A stretch of 19,511 nt of DNA from Gudongella sp049310905 (GTDB taxonomy: Bacteria; Bacillota; Clostridia; Tissierellales; Tissierellaceae), in assembly GCF_049310905.1 (NCBI RefSeq), contig NZ_JBMEMN010000040.1, positions 1 through 19,511 of the forward strand, read 5' to 3'. The notes beneath the pieces were generated by a model. It was not told where the DNA came from. It saw only the letters and a program-made list of their open reading frames with translations, and made no database searches. Below are positions 5,774 to 12,627 of this stretch, in pieces. Both the position numbers and the translations under genes were made by a program. Each line of letters starts with the position of its first letter. Position 1 is the first letter of the stretch.

Positions 5774-7592
5774 GCATTTATTCAAGATAACTCCATACCT
5801 GGGAGAGTTGCAATCAGAAAAGGGAACTGAAATAATTCCCAAGTATTGCCCATACTGTAAAGGCGGCCAACATCATGACAAGGGTTCTTTTGCATTGAAC
5901 AGAGAGACTGGAGTTTTCAACTGCAAGAGGGGAACTTGTGGAGAAACAGGAAATATTTATAAGTTAGCTGAACATTTAGGGGTTGATCTCATGGACAGGG
6001 AAACATATTTCAGGGAAACCAAGCCAAAGAAGAATTACAAGAAGCCGGATGATAAATTCAACGAGATATCCAATGATACAATTCAATATTTCAAGAGTAG
6101 GATGATCTCAGAGGAAACACTCAAGAAGAACAAAGTCACAACTGACTCAAAGGGAAATATTGTTTTCAAGTATTACCTGGATGGAAATCTTGAGTTTATA
6201 AAATACAAATTACCAAGAGAGCCAAAGAAGGGAGAGTCTAAATCATGGAGAGAGTCAGGAACCAAGCCTATTCTATACGGGATGGATGAGTGTATACCTG
6301 GAAATCCTCTTGTAATAGTCGAGGGAGAGCCAGACAAGTTGACACTTGATGAAGTGGAAATCCTCAATGCTCTATCAATACCAAGCGGAACAGAGGACTT
6401 CTCATTCATTGATACTTGTTGGGAGTGGATGGAACAGTTTGATGAAATAATAATCTGGTCAGATAATGACAAGGCCGGAAGAGAGTTCCAACAAAAGACA
6501 ATAAACCGCCTAAGTGGATGGAAGCTCAAAGTTGTCCAGGTTAATTACAAGGATTCAAATGAAATGCTGCAACAAATAACAAAGAAACAGAACATTGAAA
6601 AGGCAAAAGAAGAAATCAGAATTGCAATTGATGAGGCAAGGGTAATCAAGAAGGAATTTATTACAGACCTTGCTGATGTCAGAAGGAAACAATACCAGAA
6701 GGATGAAGCCATCTCCACAGGGTACCAGGAACTTGATGATTTAATAGGTGGATTGTATGGAGGTCAATTGATTGTCTGGACCGGTTACAATGGATCAGGA
6801 AAATCAACTCTATTGTCAAATGTTTTGTTGAATGGCATTGAAGCAGACAATCCAACTTTTGTATATTCTGGTGAACTGGCAAAAGAGGACTTCAAGGAAT
6901 GGATGGATCTTCAGTTGTCAGGCAAGAAATATCTGACTTCTCATTATTGCCCGGTCAAGAGACAGGATATTCCAGTTCCGAATCCAATATATTTTGAATA
7001 TCTGGATGAGTTCTACAATGGCAAGATATTTTTATTTGATACGGAAGATTATGCAACAGATAACAAAATCATCCAAGCCATGGAATATATGGCAAGAAGA
7101 GAGGGAATCAAGGTTTTTGCAATAGACAACCTCATGACAATGAACATATCCGGGAATGGTGATGTTAACGAGAAGCAAGGAAAATTGATTTTAAAGTTGA
7201 AGCAGTTCTCGAGAAATTACAACGCAGTTGTCCATCTTGTAGCTCATCCAAGGAAACCAGCACCAGGCCAAAAAAGAGTTGATAAGTATTCAATATCAGG
7301 TACCGCAGACATAACAAATCTAGCAGATAGGGTAATCGGTTTTCACAGGTTGACACCGGAGGAAAGACAGAAGGAACAATATTCAGGATTTAACAATCTG
7401 ATGATCATATTCAAAGACAGGAAGTTCGGAGTGTATAACCAGGAGATACTCTTTTATTTTGACTTTTTCAGCAAGAGGTACTTCACAAATGATATAGAAA
7501 AGGTCAAGGAGTATTCATGGACCAAGAAGTTGACACAACATGACAAGACACTTCAAGAACTCCATGAAGTAAGAGCTGAGTGTCCGTTCTAA
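5763..7592 (+). CDS. Primase-helicase (zinc finger, TOPRIM and RecA-like domains)
   Basis: This 609-aa protein is built like T7 gp4/Twinkle. A zinc-binding domain has C29-x2-C32 and C54-x4-C59. A TOPRIM domain carries VIVEGEPDK (184-192) and the SDND metal motif (233-236). A DnaB/RecA-type helicase domain begins near 315, with Walker A GYNGSGKST (341-349) and Walker B VFAIDN (451-456). It should unwind the element DNA and, if the primase part is active, prime it, making replication independent of host DnaB/DnaG. It overlaps the upstream gene by 11 bases and has AGGAGG upstream. The length suits a complete enzyme. Confidence 0.92.
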   Translation: MDHKHLFKITPYLGELQSEKGTEIIPKYCPYCKGGQHHDKGSFALNRETGVFNCKRGTCGETGNIYKLAEHLGVDLMDRETYFRETKPKKNYKKPDDKFNEISNDTIQYFKSRMISEETLKKNKVTTDSKGNIVFKYYLDGNLEFIKYKLPREPKKGESKSWRESGTKPILYGMDECIPGNPLVIVEGEPDKLTLDEVEILNALSIPSGTEDFSFIDTCWEWMEQFDEIIIWSDNDKAGREFQQKTINRLSGWKLKVVQVNYKDSNEMLQQITKKQNIEKAKEEIRIAIDEARVIKKEFITDLADVRRKQYQKDEAISTGYQELDDLIGGLYGGQLIVWTGYNGSGKSTLLSNVLLNGIEADNPTFVYSGELAKEDFKEWMDLQLSGKKYLTSHYCPVKRQDIPVPNPIYFEYLDEFYNGKIFLFDTEDYATDNKIIQAMEYMARREGIKVFAIDNLMTMNISGNGDVNEKQGKLILKLKQFSRNYNAVVHLVAHPRKPAPGQKRVDKYSISGTADITNLADRVIGFHRLTPEERQKEQYSGFNNLMIIFKDRKFGVYNQEILFYFDFFSKRYFTNDIEKVKEYSWTKKLTQHDKTLQELHEVRAECPF

Positions 7593-7607
7593 GGGAGGCG
7601 GTGATAA

Positions 7608-7799
7608 ATGGAAGAAACAAGAAGGGAATACAACAGACTGAAACAGAGATATGACAAAGCTACAAAATATTTTGAGGATGAATCAATCCCAAACGAAGAG
7701 AAGGAAGAGTTCCTTCAAAATTTTATTGAAATACTGGAAAAGATACGAGTTGTATATCTAAGATTAAAGCACCAGGAAGGACAACAATCAATTATTTAA
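7608..7799 (+). CDS. Small charged helical protein
   Basis: This 63-aa protein is rich in Glu, Lys and Arg, with heptad-like spacing (EETRREYNRLKQRYDKATKYF, then FIEILEKIRVVYLRLKHQ), so probably two amphipathic helices. It starts 15 bases after the primase-helicase with a GGGAGGCGGTG ribosome binding site, so it belongs to the same operon. No family recognised. It could be a helper or modulator of the helicase, by position only. Confidence 0.65.
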   Translation: MEETRREYNRLKQRYDKATKYFEDESIPNEEKEEFLQNFIEILEKIRVVYLRLKHQEGQQSII

Positions 7800-7859
7800 T
7801 AATGGACTACTAAGCAGCACCAGGCAACAAGCATACAAAAAAAGGAGGTATATCTCTAG

Positions 7860-8192
7860 ATGTTTCAAATGATGGAAGCTATTACACCATTAAACCAAAG
7901 GGGAGATACCAAAATGGAAAAGCAATTAATAATTCAAATGATGTCAACAGACAGGAAAATCAACGCAATATTTAAGAGAAAAGGATATGCGGTTCCTTGT
8001 TATGAAGTAGCCTATCCGGTAGTAGGAGTTGCACTTGTTGAAGATATGCAAGGAGACCGGAATATTAAAACGATGTATATAGGAGACAAGGGCCTTGTTG
8101 AGTTTCTGGATAGGGACCAGGAAGGATTTATTGAGATCAGGCCAGAGGACAAGGGCCTTAATATATATAGTCAGTCAGATAAATATTTATAA
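7860..8192 (+). CDS. Unknown 110-aa protein
   Basis: The sequence is beta-rich in its middle (AVPCYEVAYPVVGVALVEDM, TMYIGDKGLVEFLDRDQEGF) and ends IYSQSDKYL. No family recognised. Two starts are possible. ATG 7860 follows AAAGGAGGT at a rather long 10-base spacing. An internal ATG at 7914 follows AAGGGGAGA at eight bases and would give 92 aa. The gene lies between the helicase block and the sigma factor in the same direction. Confidence 0.65.
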   Translation: MFQMMEAITPLNQRGDTKMEKQLIIQMMSTDRKINAIFKRKGYAVPCYEVAYPVVGVALVEDMQGDRNIKTMYIGDKGLVEFLDRDQEGFIEIRPEDKGLNIYSQSDKYL

Positions 8193-8282
8193 GAGGCCAG
8201 AAAGAACATAGTTAAGGAGATGATTATATGTCAAAGGGTGAGTGTATGGAAAAGGGTTAATTAAATATGAGGAGGTTATTAC

Positions 8283-9227
8283 TTGTATGATATGAAATTA
8301 CCTCAAGTACTTGATGAGCAACTCCAGGAAGAGTTCTTGAAGGAATACATCAAGTCAGGGGATTCACAGGTCAAAGAAACCTTGATACTCCATAATCTAA
8401 GATTAGTTAAAGTAATCAGTAACAGATACAGGATGGACAATAATCCACTAAGGCAAGAGGAGGACCTCTTCAATGAAGGGGTAATCGGCTTGATGAATAG
8501 CCTTGACTCATATGATCCAGGGAAAGGGTCCTTCTCAAATCATGCAGCAACTCATATCAAAGCAACAATCAGGGCATACATCAGAGACAAGTCAAAAGGC
8601 TTAAGGGTTCCGGCCTGGGTGTATGAATCATTATACAAAATTGAAGCATACAGAAGACACTACACAAGGGACAACAACGAAAAGGAGCCAACCATCAAGG
8701 AAATATCTGGAGCTCTTAAAATACCATATAGGAAGGTCAAAGAGTTAATGGATATTGAACAGAATGTTACTTCACTTGATGTTGACATATCACAAGAGGG
8801 GGAAGGTATAACCCTGGGAGATATGATTGAAGATCCTGAAGGATGTTTTGAGGATGATGTTGTCGAATCGGTTTTCATTAATGGGTTTATTGAGCAGATA
8901 AAGAGTTACTTGAGGGATGAAGAGCTGGAAGCCTTGAGGCTAAACCTGGGTTTGAATTGTAAGGAACACCAGCTGAAGGAAGTTGCAAGGATTATAAACA
9001 GAGATCCAGGATATACCGCTGAGATAAGGAACAAGGCACTCAGAAAGATTAGAAGGTCAGCATATGCCAAGCAACTAGAGAAGGAGCTTGATGAGGTTAC
9101 ATCATGGTATAGTTCTCCAAGGTATGACACTGACAGGGTTACAGGTGGGAATCCATCTTCACCAGTGGAAAGGATAGTAATTGATAGAGAGAAGAAGTTG
9201 AAGAAATTAGTCAAGGGGGAAAGTTGA
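8283..9227 (+). CDS. Sigma-70-family RNA polymerase sigma factor
   Basis: This 314-aa protein should direct RNA polymerase to a specific promoter set. Region 2 is clear (about residues 34-105: LILHNLRLVKVISNRY, EEDLFNEGVIGLMNSLDSYD, FSNHAATHIKATIRAYIRD), followed by a region 3-like helix bundle (115-165) and region 4 with its helix-turn-helix (205-260: EELEALRLNLGL, LKEVARIINR, RNKALRKIRR). This is a regions 2-3-4 layout rather than a short ECF factor. The chosen start is TTG at 8283, seven bases after GAGGAGG; the ATG at 8292 is too far. A C-terminal basic tail of about 50 residues is unusual. It may turn on later genes of the element or of a helper. Confidence 0.88.
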   Translation: MYDMKLPQVLDEQLQEEFLKEYIKSGDSQVKETLILHNLRLVKVISNRYRMDNNPLRQEEDLFNEGVIGLMNSLDSYDPGKGSFSNHAATHIKATIRAYIRDKSKGLRVPAWVYESLYKIEAYRRHYTRDNNEKEPTIKEISGALKIPYRKVKELMDIEQNVTSLDVDISQEGEGITLGDMIEDPEGCFEDDVVESVFINGFIEQIKSYLRDEELEALRLNLGLNCKEHQLKEVARIINRDPGYTAEIRNKALRKIRRSAYAKQLEKELDEVTSWYSSPRYDTDRVTGGNPSSPVERIVIDREKKLKKLVKGES

Positions 9228-9553
9228 TGTTTAATTTTTGTGGCAAGGGAAGGTATGTAAAAACAGTTTTCAAAGGTGAAAGACACGAGATAATTCTATT
9301 TGAAAGTATAGACAAATCACAAATTATTGTTCATATTGGAGAAGAATTTGAGGGTGCTGATATTATGAAATCCGGTAATTGGGTGATAGCAGAATTAAAG
9401 GCAAAAGCTAAATCTAAAATATCCAGTAGTGGAAAAATATTCTTTAATACCTTGATAATTCCTGAAAAGGTCATGGGTTTATATGATGAGCCAGTATCTA
9501 AAAGAGAGGAGATGGGTGATCAGTTAAGAGAAACAGGTAATCAAGCTTTATAG
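9227..9553 (+). CDS. Unknown 108-aa protein
   Basis: It starts MFNFCGKGRYVKTVFKGERH and is predicted mixed alpha/beta with a short acidic tail. The ATG at 9227 overlaps the sigma factor stop by one base (TGATG) and follows GGGGGA by six bases, so the two are translationally coupled. A TTG at 9224 would add one residue but is less well spaced. No family recognised. Coupling to the sigma factor makes a modulator such as an anti-sigma factor conceivable, but nothing in the sequence proves it. Confidence 0.68.
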   Translation: MFNFCGKGRYVKTVFKGERHEIILFESIDKSQIIVHIGEEFEGADIMKSGNWVIAELKAKAKSKISSSGKIFFNTLIIPEKVMGLYDEPVSKREEMGDQLRETGNQAL

Positions 9554-9621
9554 TCAAAAGAAACAATCATCAAGAGAACGAATGTCAGGAGACAAAAACA
9601 GAGAATGAAAGGGGATATCAA

Positions 9622-10122
9622 ATGATAAATGAAAAGCTAATACCACAGAAGAAGGACATGAAAAAGATATATGAATATATTCAGGCGGTCAGAGAACTTG
9701 ATCGAAAAGCAGAGGAATACAAGTATAAAAAGCTTGAAGCAGAGGATAGAATCGAAGAGATTAATCAGGAACTTCAGGATTTAATGGAACAAGAAGCTAT
9801 GGATTATAGCGGACTAGATATTGATAAATTTAAGGCTAGAAGAAAGAAACTCCTAGAAGAACAGGAGGACCAAAGAGTCATGATAATGTTTAATCTAGAT
9901 CTGTTTATTCAATCCCGGCTACAGAGTGAAGAGTTCAAACTAATTAAATCGGAAGCAGCTAATGAACACGAAAAAGTAACCAGACCATTGATTGAAGAGA
10001 GGGATAGATTAAAGGTAGAATACGAACAGACAATGAAGAGGATTGATGATCTTGTATTCAAGTCTGATTATGATTCAGCAAGAAAGCTTGAGGTTACTGT
10101 TAAACACAAGGGGAGGGTATAA
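9622..10122 (+). CDS. Coiled-coil protein of unknown function
   Basis: The protein has 166 aa, with long helical, highly charged segments. Residues about 25-62 (LDRKAEEYKYKKLEAEDRIE and following) and about 118-150 (EERDRLKVEYEQTMKRIDDL) have heptad character and suggest an antiparallel coiled-coil hairpin. A short hydrophobic stretch MIMFNLDLFI lies between. The ribosome binding site is AAAGGGG. It is the last gene before the non-coding block upstream of the terminase-like gene. No family recognised. Confidence 0.68.
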   Translation: MINEKLIPQKKDMKKIYEYIQAVRELDRKAEEYKYKKLEAEDRIEEINQELQDLMEQEAMDYSGLDIDKFKARRKKLLEEQEDQRVMIMFNLDLFIQSRLQSEEFKLIKSEAANEHEKVTRPLIEERDRLKVEYEQTMKRIDDLVFKSDYDSARKLEVTVKHKGRV

Positions 10123-10336
10123 GATAGGCCCCCCATAAAAATACACTGAAATGAGGGCAAAAGGACCGAAGGGGAAGTCTTGTTTAATGCGCAGGCCGTT
10201 CCTACATAACCCCCCCCATAAAAAAAGCCTTGAACAGGACACAAGGACCGGTGGTGGACTTTCAGTGAACCCACAGGAGCCTCTATAAGGGGGTGTAGAT
10301 TAATAGACAAACAATACTGAGCTGGGGGGTGAATAT
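10123..10336 (+). other. Structured GC-tract non-coding block
   Basis: This 214-base gap has no credible ORF. It contains C6 (10129-10134), C8 (10210-10217), G5 (10289-10293) and G6 (10324-10329); the G6 is in the ribosome binding site of the next gene. Two diverged ~82-bp repeats each hold a C-tract, ATAAAAA, and AAGGACCG 32 bases later (10161-10168 and 10243-10250). CTACA plus CCCCC (10202-10206, 10210-10214) can pair with GGGGG plus TGTAG (10289-10298), enclosing the small hairpins CCTTG/CAAGG and GTGG/CCAC. It could be a regulatory RNA, a packaging (cos-like) site or part of an origin. Confidence 0.5.
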
Positions 10337-10714
10337 ATGGCGGTTTCTGAAAAGAAATTTGAACATTTAAAGAATGATAAGAGGTTTTCTTCAGAATTGA
10401 AAAAAATTAAAAATATTTACAAAGAAATCCCTGATGATAAAAAGAAACTGGTACAGAGGCTTGTTGAAAATGCTTCATTCATGGCAATACTACTTGAGGA
10501 TCTCCAGGAGGATATCAAACAGAATGGTTATAAGGAAGAATACAAGAATGGAGCTAATCAGTTCGGATTTAAACGGAGTATTGCAGCTGATCTATATCAG
10601 GTAACAATCAAAAATTATTCTTCAGTAATCAAACAACTAAACGATCTATTACCAAATAATGAAATAGAAGAAGATGATGGTTTTGAAGCTTTTGTAAATT
10701 CTAAGAATAGATAA
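10337..10714 (+). CDS. Terminase-small-subunit-like protein
   Basis: This 125-aa helical protein has the pattern I associate with small P27-like TerS proteins of Firmicutes phages and islands: KKLVQRLVENASFMAILLED, then a NGxxEEYKNGxNQFG segment, then DLYQVTIKNYSSVIKQLNDLLP. TerS binds packaging sites and recruits the large terminase; satellites use their own TerS to redirect a helper's packaging. No large subunit is encoded here. The ribosome binding site is the unusual GGGGGGTG. The gene is flanked by a structured block on the left and by dyad repeats on the right. The family assignment is from memory of conserved positions and needs a profile search. Confidence 0.55.
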   Translation: MAVSEKKFEHLKNDKRFSSELKKIKNIYKEIPDDKKKLVQRLVENASFMAILLEDLQEDIKQNGYKEEYKNGANQFGFKRSIAADLYQVTIKNYSSVIKQLNDLLPNNEIEEDDGFEAFVNSKNR

Positions 10715-10715
10715 T

Positions 10716-10970
10716 TGTACTAAATAAGACAATAAACTGTTTAAATCCATTACCAGCTTCTCATGTCCTGATCAAGACATTAAAAGGTTCAATGTTGACT
10801 CTTCGTTCTGTGTTCTGCGTAATAGTAAACAGAGTCGACTCTTTTCTGATTGTCCTGGATAAGACAATAAAAGGTCCACCTTGTTTCAATGGAGTCCTGG
10901 GTAAGACTAAAAAAGGCCCTTATCTATAAAATTCTTCAAGGATAGATTAGGGGTCCTAAATAATGTAAGG
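10716..10970. repeat. Array of dyad repeats (iteron-like)
   Basis: Five copies related to GTCCTGGATAAGAC followed by A/T and AAAAGG begin at 10716, 10764, 10851, 10893 and 10952. Copies 2 and 4 each match copy 3 at 20 of 24 positions, copy 1 at 17 of 20, and copy 5 is degenerate. A weak sixth match at 10811 would even the spacing to about 40-48 bp. Each core is a dyad (GTC...GAC); copy 2, GTCCTGATCAAGAC, is nearly a perfect palindrome. AGAGTCGACTCT (10831-10842) is an additional perfect palindrome. The array is in non-coding DNA and probably binds a protein. Confidence 0.65.
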
Positions 10971-11007
10971 ATGTATACAAAAGTACGAGGCTGGAAGAAA
11001 GAGGAGA

Positions 11008-11052
11008 AAAAATGAAATATAAAAGCCATTGCAAAAGCAATGACTTTGGCTT
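11008..11052 (-). terminator. Terminator of the reverse-strand small gene
   Basis: AAGCC plus ATTGC (11023-11032) pairs with GCAAT plus GGCTT (11037-11052) around AAAA, with a six-base bulge. On the minus strand the stem begins at the stop codon of the small gene and is followed by a T-rich run (TTTATATTTCATTTTTT). Moderately convincing. Confidence 0.5.
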
Positions 11053-11215
11053 AAATCTTCTCCCATTTGTGACCTTCTTCTTGAGTGGGTGGAAGGCGAT
11101 CACCTTTGTCGATTTTAACAACTCTAGGATCGGAGACCTTGCCGCCACGAGGACCAACTTCTTTGTACTTTCCAGCAGGTTGATTATCAGTACCCGGTTT
11201 CTTAAGATTGGACAT
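11051..11215 (-). CDS. YjzC-like small protein
   Basis: This 54-aa protein on the minus strand starts MSNLKKPGTDNQPAGKYKEV, continues GPRGGKVSDPR and ends LPPTQEEGHKWEKI. The pattern of PGxxxPAGxYxEVGPRGG and KGDxLPPT is that of the YjzC-like small-protein family, whose function is not known. An ideal AGGAGGTG lies five bases before the ATG. It runs against the rest of the element, with its own promoter-like sequence and terminator, so it may be expressed while the element is dormant, as cargo genes are. Confidence 0.8.
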   Translation of the reverse strand: MSNLKKPGTDNQPAGKYKEVGPRGGKVSDPRVVKIDKGDRLPPTQEEGHKWEKI

Positions 11216-11234
11216 TTCTTCACCTCCTTAACTA

Positions 11235-11263
11235 TATATAGTATTTAAATAGATACACTACAA
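11235..11263 (-). promoter_or_regulatory. Putative promoter of the YjzC-like gene
   Basis: On the minus strand TTGTAG (complement of 11258-11263), a 17-base spacer and TATATA (complement of 11235-11240) lie 20 bases before the start codon. Spacing is ideal and both boxes are imperfect. Confidence 0.45.
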
Positions 11264-11297
11264 GTAAATCATACCATATATTGGGGGGTGGAGTAAA

Positions 11298-11513
11298 ATG
11301 CTTCTAGGTAAAAAGATAGAAACACTTAGAAAGAACAGGAATTTATCTTACAGAAAGCTTGCTGAAATCTGCGAAATACCTTCTCACAGCTATATTAGAA
11401 ATATTGAGACTGGGATTGTAGATGATCCAGGGTTAAGAACAATAATAAAGCTTGCTAAAGGCTTTGATTTAACAGTTGGAGAGCTACTTGAAGATGTTGA
11501 AGTTAGGGATTAG
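11298..11513 (+). CDS. XRE-family regulator of the accessory region
   Basis: This 71-aa protein is a single Cro/CI helix-turn-helix domain: LGKKIETLRKNRNLSYRKLA, EICEIPSHSYIRNIETG, then LRTIIKLAKGFDLTVGELL. It follows a GGGGGGTGGAG ribosome binding site. It stands at the head of the right-end accessory genes and diverges from the YjzC-like gene, so it may regulate both directions locally. It is distinct from the two regulators at the left switch. Confidence 0.85.
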   Translation: MLLGKKIETLRKNRNLSYRKLAEICEIPSHSYIRNIETGIVDDPGLRTIIKLAKGFDLTVGELLEDVEVRD

Positions 11514-11647
11514 AAAGTTCGATTAACATATAAAGTACAGAAAAAAACAAGGGCTCAGAATCGTTTCTAAGAGGTTTTATAAAGTAGTTAATACTAAAGT
11601 ATGTCTATATTTCAACGGTTTGAAGGCAGCAATCAAAAAAAGTAAAA

Positions 11648-11737
11648 GGTATTCCGTCAAGCGGGCAGGCCTGAACAGAATACCAAGAAGAACACCTCCA
11701 GAGGAGATGATCCAGATACATTATATCATCTTCCTGG
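11648..11737 (+). other. Two stem-loops in a 250-base gap
   Basis: The gap 11514-11763 has no gene with a ribosome binding site. GGTATTC (11648-11654) pairs with GAATACC (11678-11684), with AGGCCT in its loop. A second stem pairs AGGA-GATGAT (11702-11711) with ATCATC-TCCT (11725-11735), extended by CC/GG to 11698 and 11737. They lie just upstream of the gene at 11764 and may form its leader. Confidence 0.4.
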
Positions 11738-11763
11738 AACAAATAAAAGGAGGATATAATAAA

Positions 11764-12072
11764 ATGGGTAGAACAATAGAGTATAAAGAAATTATGGATA
11801 CAGTTGAGGATTTAAAGATTAAGGTTGAAAGCACAAACTTTATATTGGCGGAGTTTATGGGAGATTACGGGTTGAACATAAAGCCTGATCCAGAAAAAGC
11901 CCTCAAGTGGTATAAAGAGCCAAAAGAAGTAAGCGATCCAGAAGAGTTATATTCAGCTAAATGGTTTACTGAATACTGGAGAATCCAGAAGTTTTTAAAA
12001 ATGGCACTTGATTTCAGCTTTGAAGCTGAGGACTTAATAAACGAATTACAGGCAACAATCAAGCCAGAATAA
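11764..12072 (+). CDS. Unknown 102-aa accessory protein
   Basis: It begins MGRTIEYKEIMDTVEDLKIK and contains a Trp/Tyr-rich middle (ALKWYKE, AKWFTEYWRIQKFLKMA); mostly helical and acidic. The start at 11764 is chosen for AAAGGAGGA nine bases upstream. The frame stays open back to a TTG at 11620, but that extension has no ribosome binding site and overlaps two stem-loops. No family recognised. It is 12 bases from the next gene, so probably one transcript. Cargo such as phage interference is possible but unproven. Confidence 0.68.
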   Translation: MGRTIEYKEIMDTVEDLKIKVESTNFILAEFMGDYGLNIKPDPEKALKWYKEPKEVSDPEELYSAKWFTEYWRIQKFLKMALDFSFEAEDLINELQATIKPE

Positions 12073-12084
12073 GGAGGTTATATC

Positions 12085-12270
12085 ATGTATTTAGTGGCAG
12101 AGTTAAGAAATGGCAGAAAAATATTATTCCAAGGTCAGAAAGAGCTTGATGAATATTTGAAATTGAATGCTTTATATGACCAGGTGGAACAGATAATAGA
12201 GATTGACAAATACGAGTATCGAGACATTATGAAGGAAATGGTCGAGAACATAAGAGTTAATAGACAATGA
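12085..12270 (+). CDS. Unknown 61-aa accessory protein
   Basis: It starts MYLVAELRNGRKILFQGQKE and is predicted to have a short beta hairpin followed by helices ending IRVNRQ. An AAGGAGGT lies seven bases before the ATG, and the upstream gene ends 12 bases earlier. No family recognised. Confidence 0.66.
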   Translation: MYLVAELRNGRKILFQGQKELDEYLKLNALYDQVEQIIEIDKYEYRDIMKEMVENIRVNRQ

Positions 12271-12386
12271 AATAAATAAGCGTACAAAAGTAAAAAGGGA
12301 AGATAAAGGAATACATGAAAGAGGATTCGGATCATGTTGATGAGGTTTGGAGCCAATACTAAGTGGTAAAACAAGGAGGGTATAAA

Positions 12387-12584
12387 ATGTCGATGGAAAA
12401 ATTAGAGGGATTATTAAAAGAAATTTCAACAGAAGAAAGAGAAGAACTTTTGGAAAAGTCAGCAGCAATCATTGAGGACTATCTAAAAAACGCAACTCAC
12501 GAAGACAAACAAGACTTGACAAACAACATAATCAAAAAGGCGAAAAGTATGACTTCTGAAGAGTGGGACAGTCTAGGGAAATGA
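12387..12584 (+). CDS. Unknown 65-aa acidic helical protein
   Basis: It starts MSMEKLEGLLKEISTEEREE and is all-helical and acidic. The ATG at 12387 follows AAGGAGGG by six bases and is preferred to an upstream GTG at 12363. It is the last gene of the element and is followed by a strong terminator. An open frame continues in the +1 phase beyond the stop (see findings). No family recognised. Confidence 0.66.
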   Translation: MSMEKLEGLLKEISTEEREELLEKSAAIIEDYLKNATHEDKQDLTNNIIKKAKSMTSEEWDSLGK

Positions 12585-12596
12585 TATTGAGGCAAG

Positions 12597-12627
12597 AGAG
12601 GGACCTGAAAAGGTCCTTCTTTTTTTT
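12597..12627 (+). terminator. Terminator of the element's rightward genes
   Basis: AGAGGGACC (12597-12605) pairs with GGTCCTTCT (12612-12620), with one G-T pair and the loop TGAAAA. It is followed by a run of T to 12627. It begins 13 bases after the last stop codon. Confidence 0.9.

Noticed and set aside
8228..8260. Nine-codon peptide (MSKGECMEKG) with a fair ribosome binding site
   Set aside because: Too short to support as a gene without conservation; it could be a leader of the sigma gene but nothing else indicates it.
11012..11248. Plus-strand frame of 78 codons
   Set aside because: It is the antisense of the YjzC-like gene, which has the ideal ribosome binding site and a recognisable family pattern.
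12315..12362. Fifteen-codon ORF before the 65-aa gene
   Set aside because: Weak ribosome binding site and very short; no independent support.
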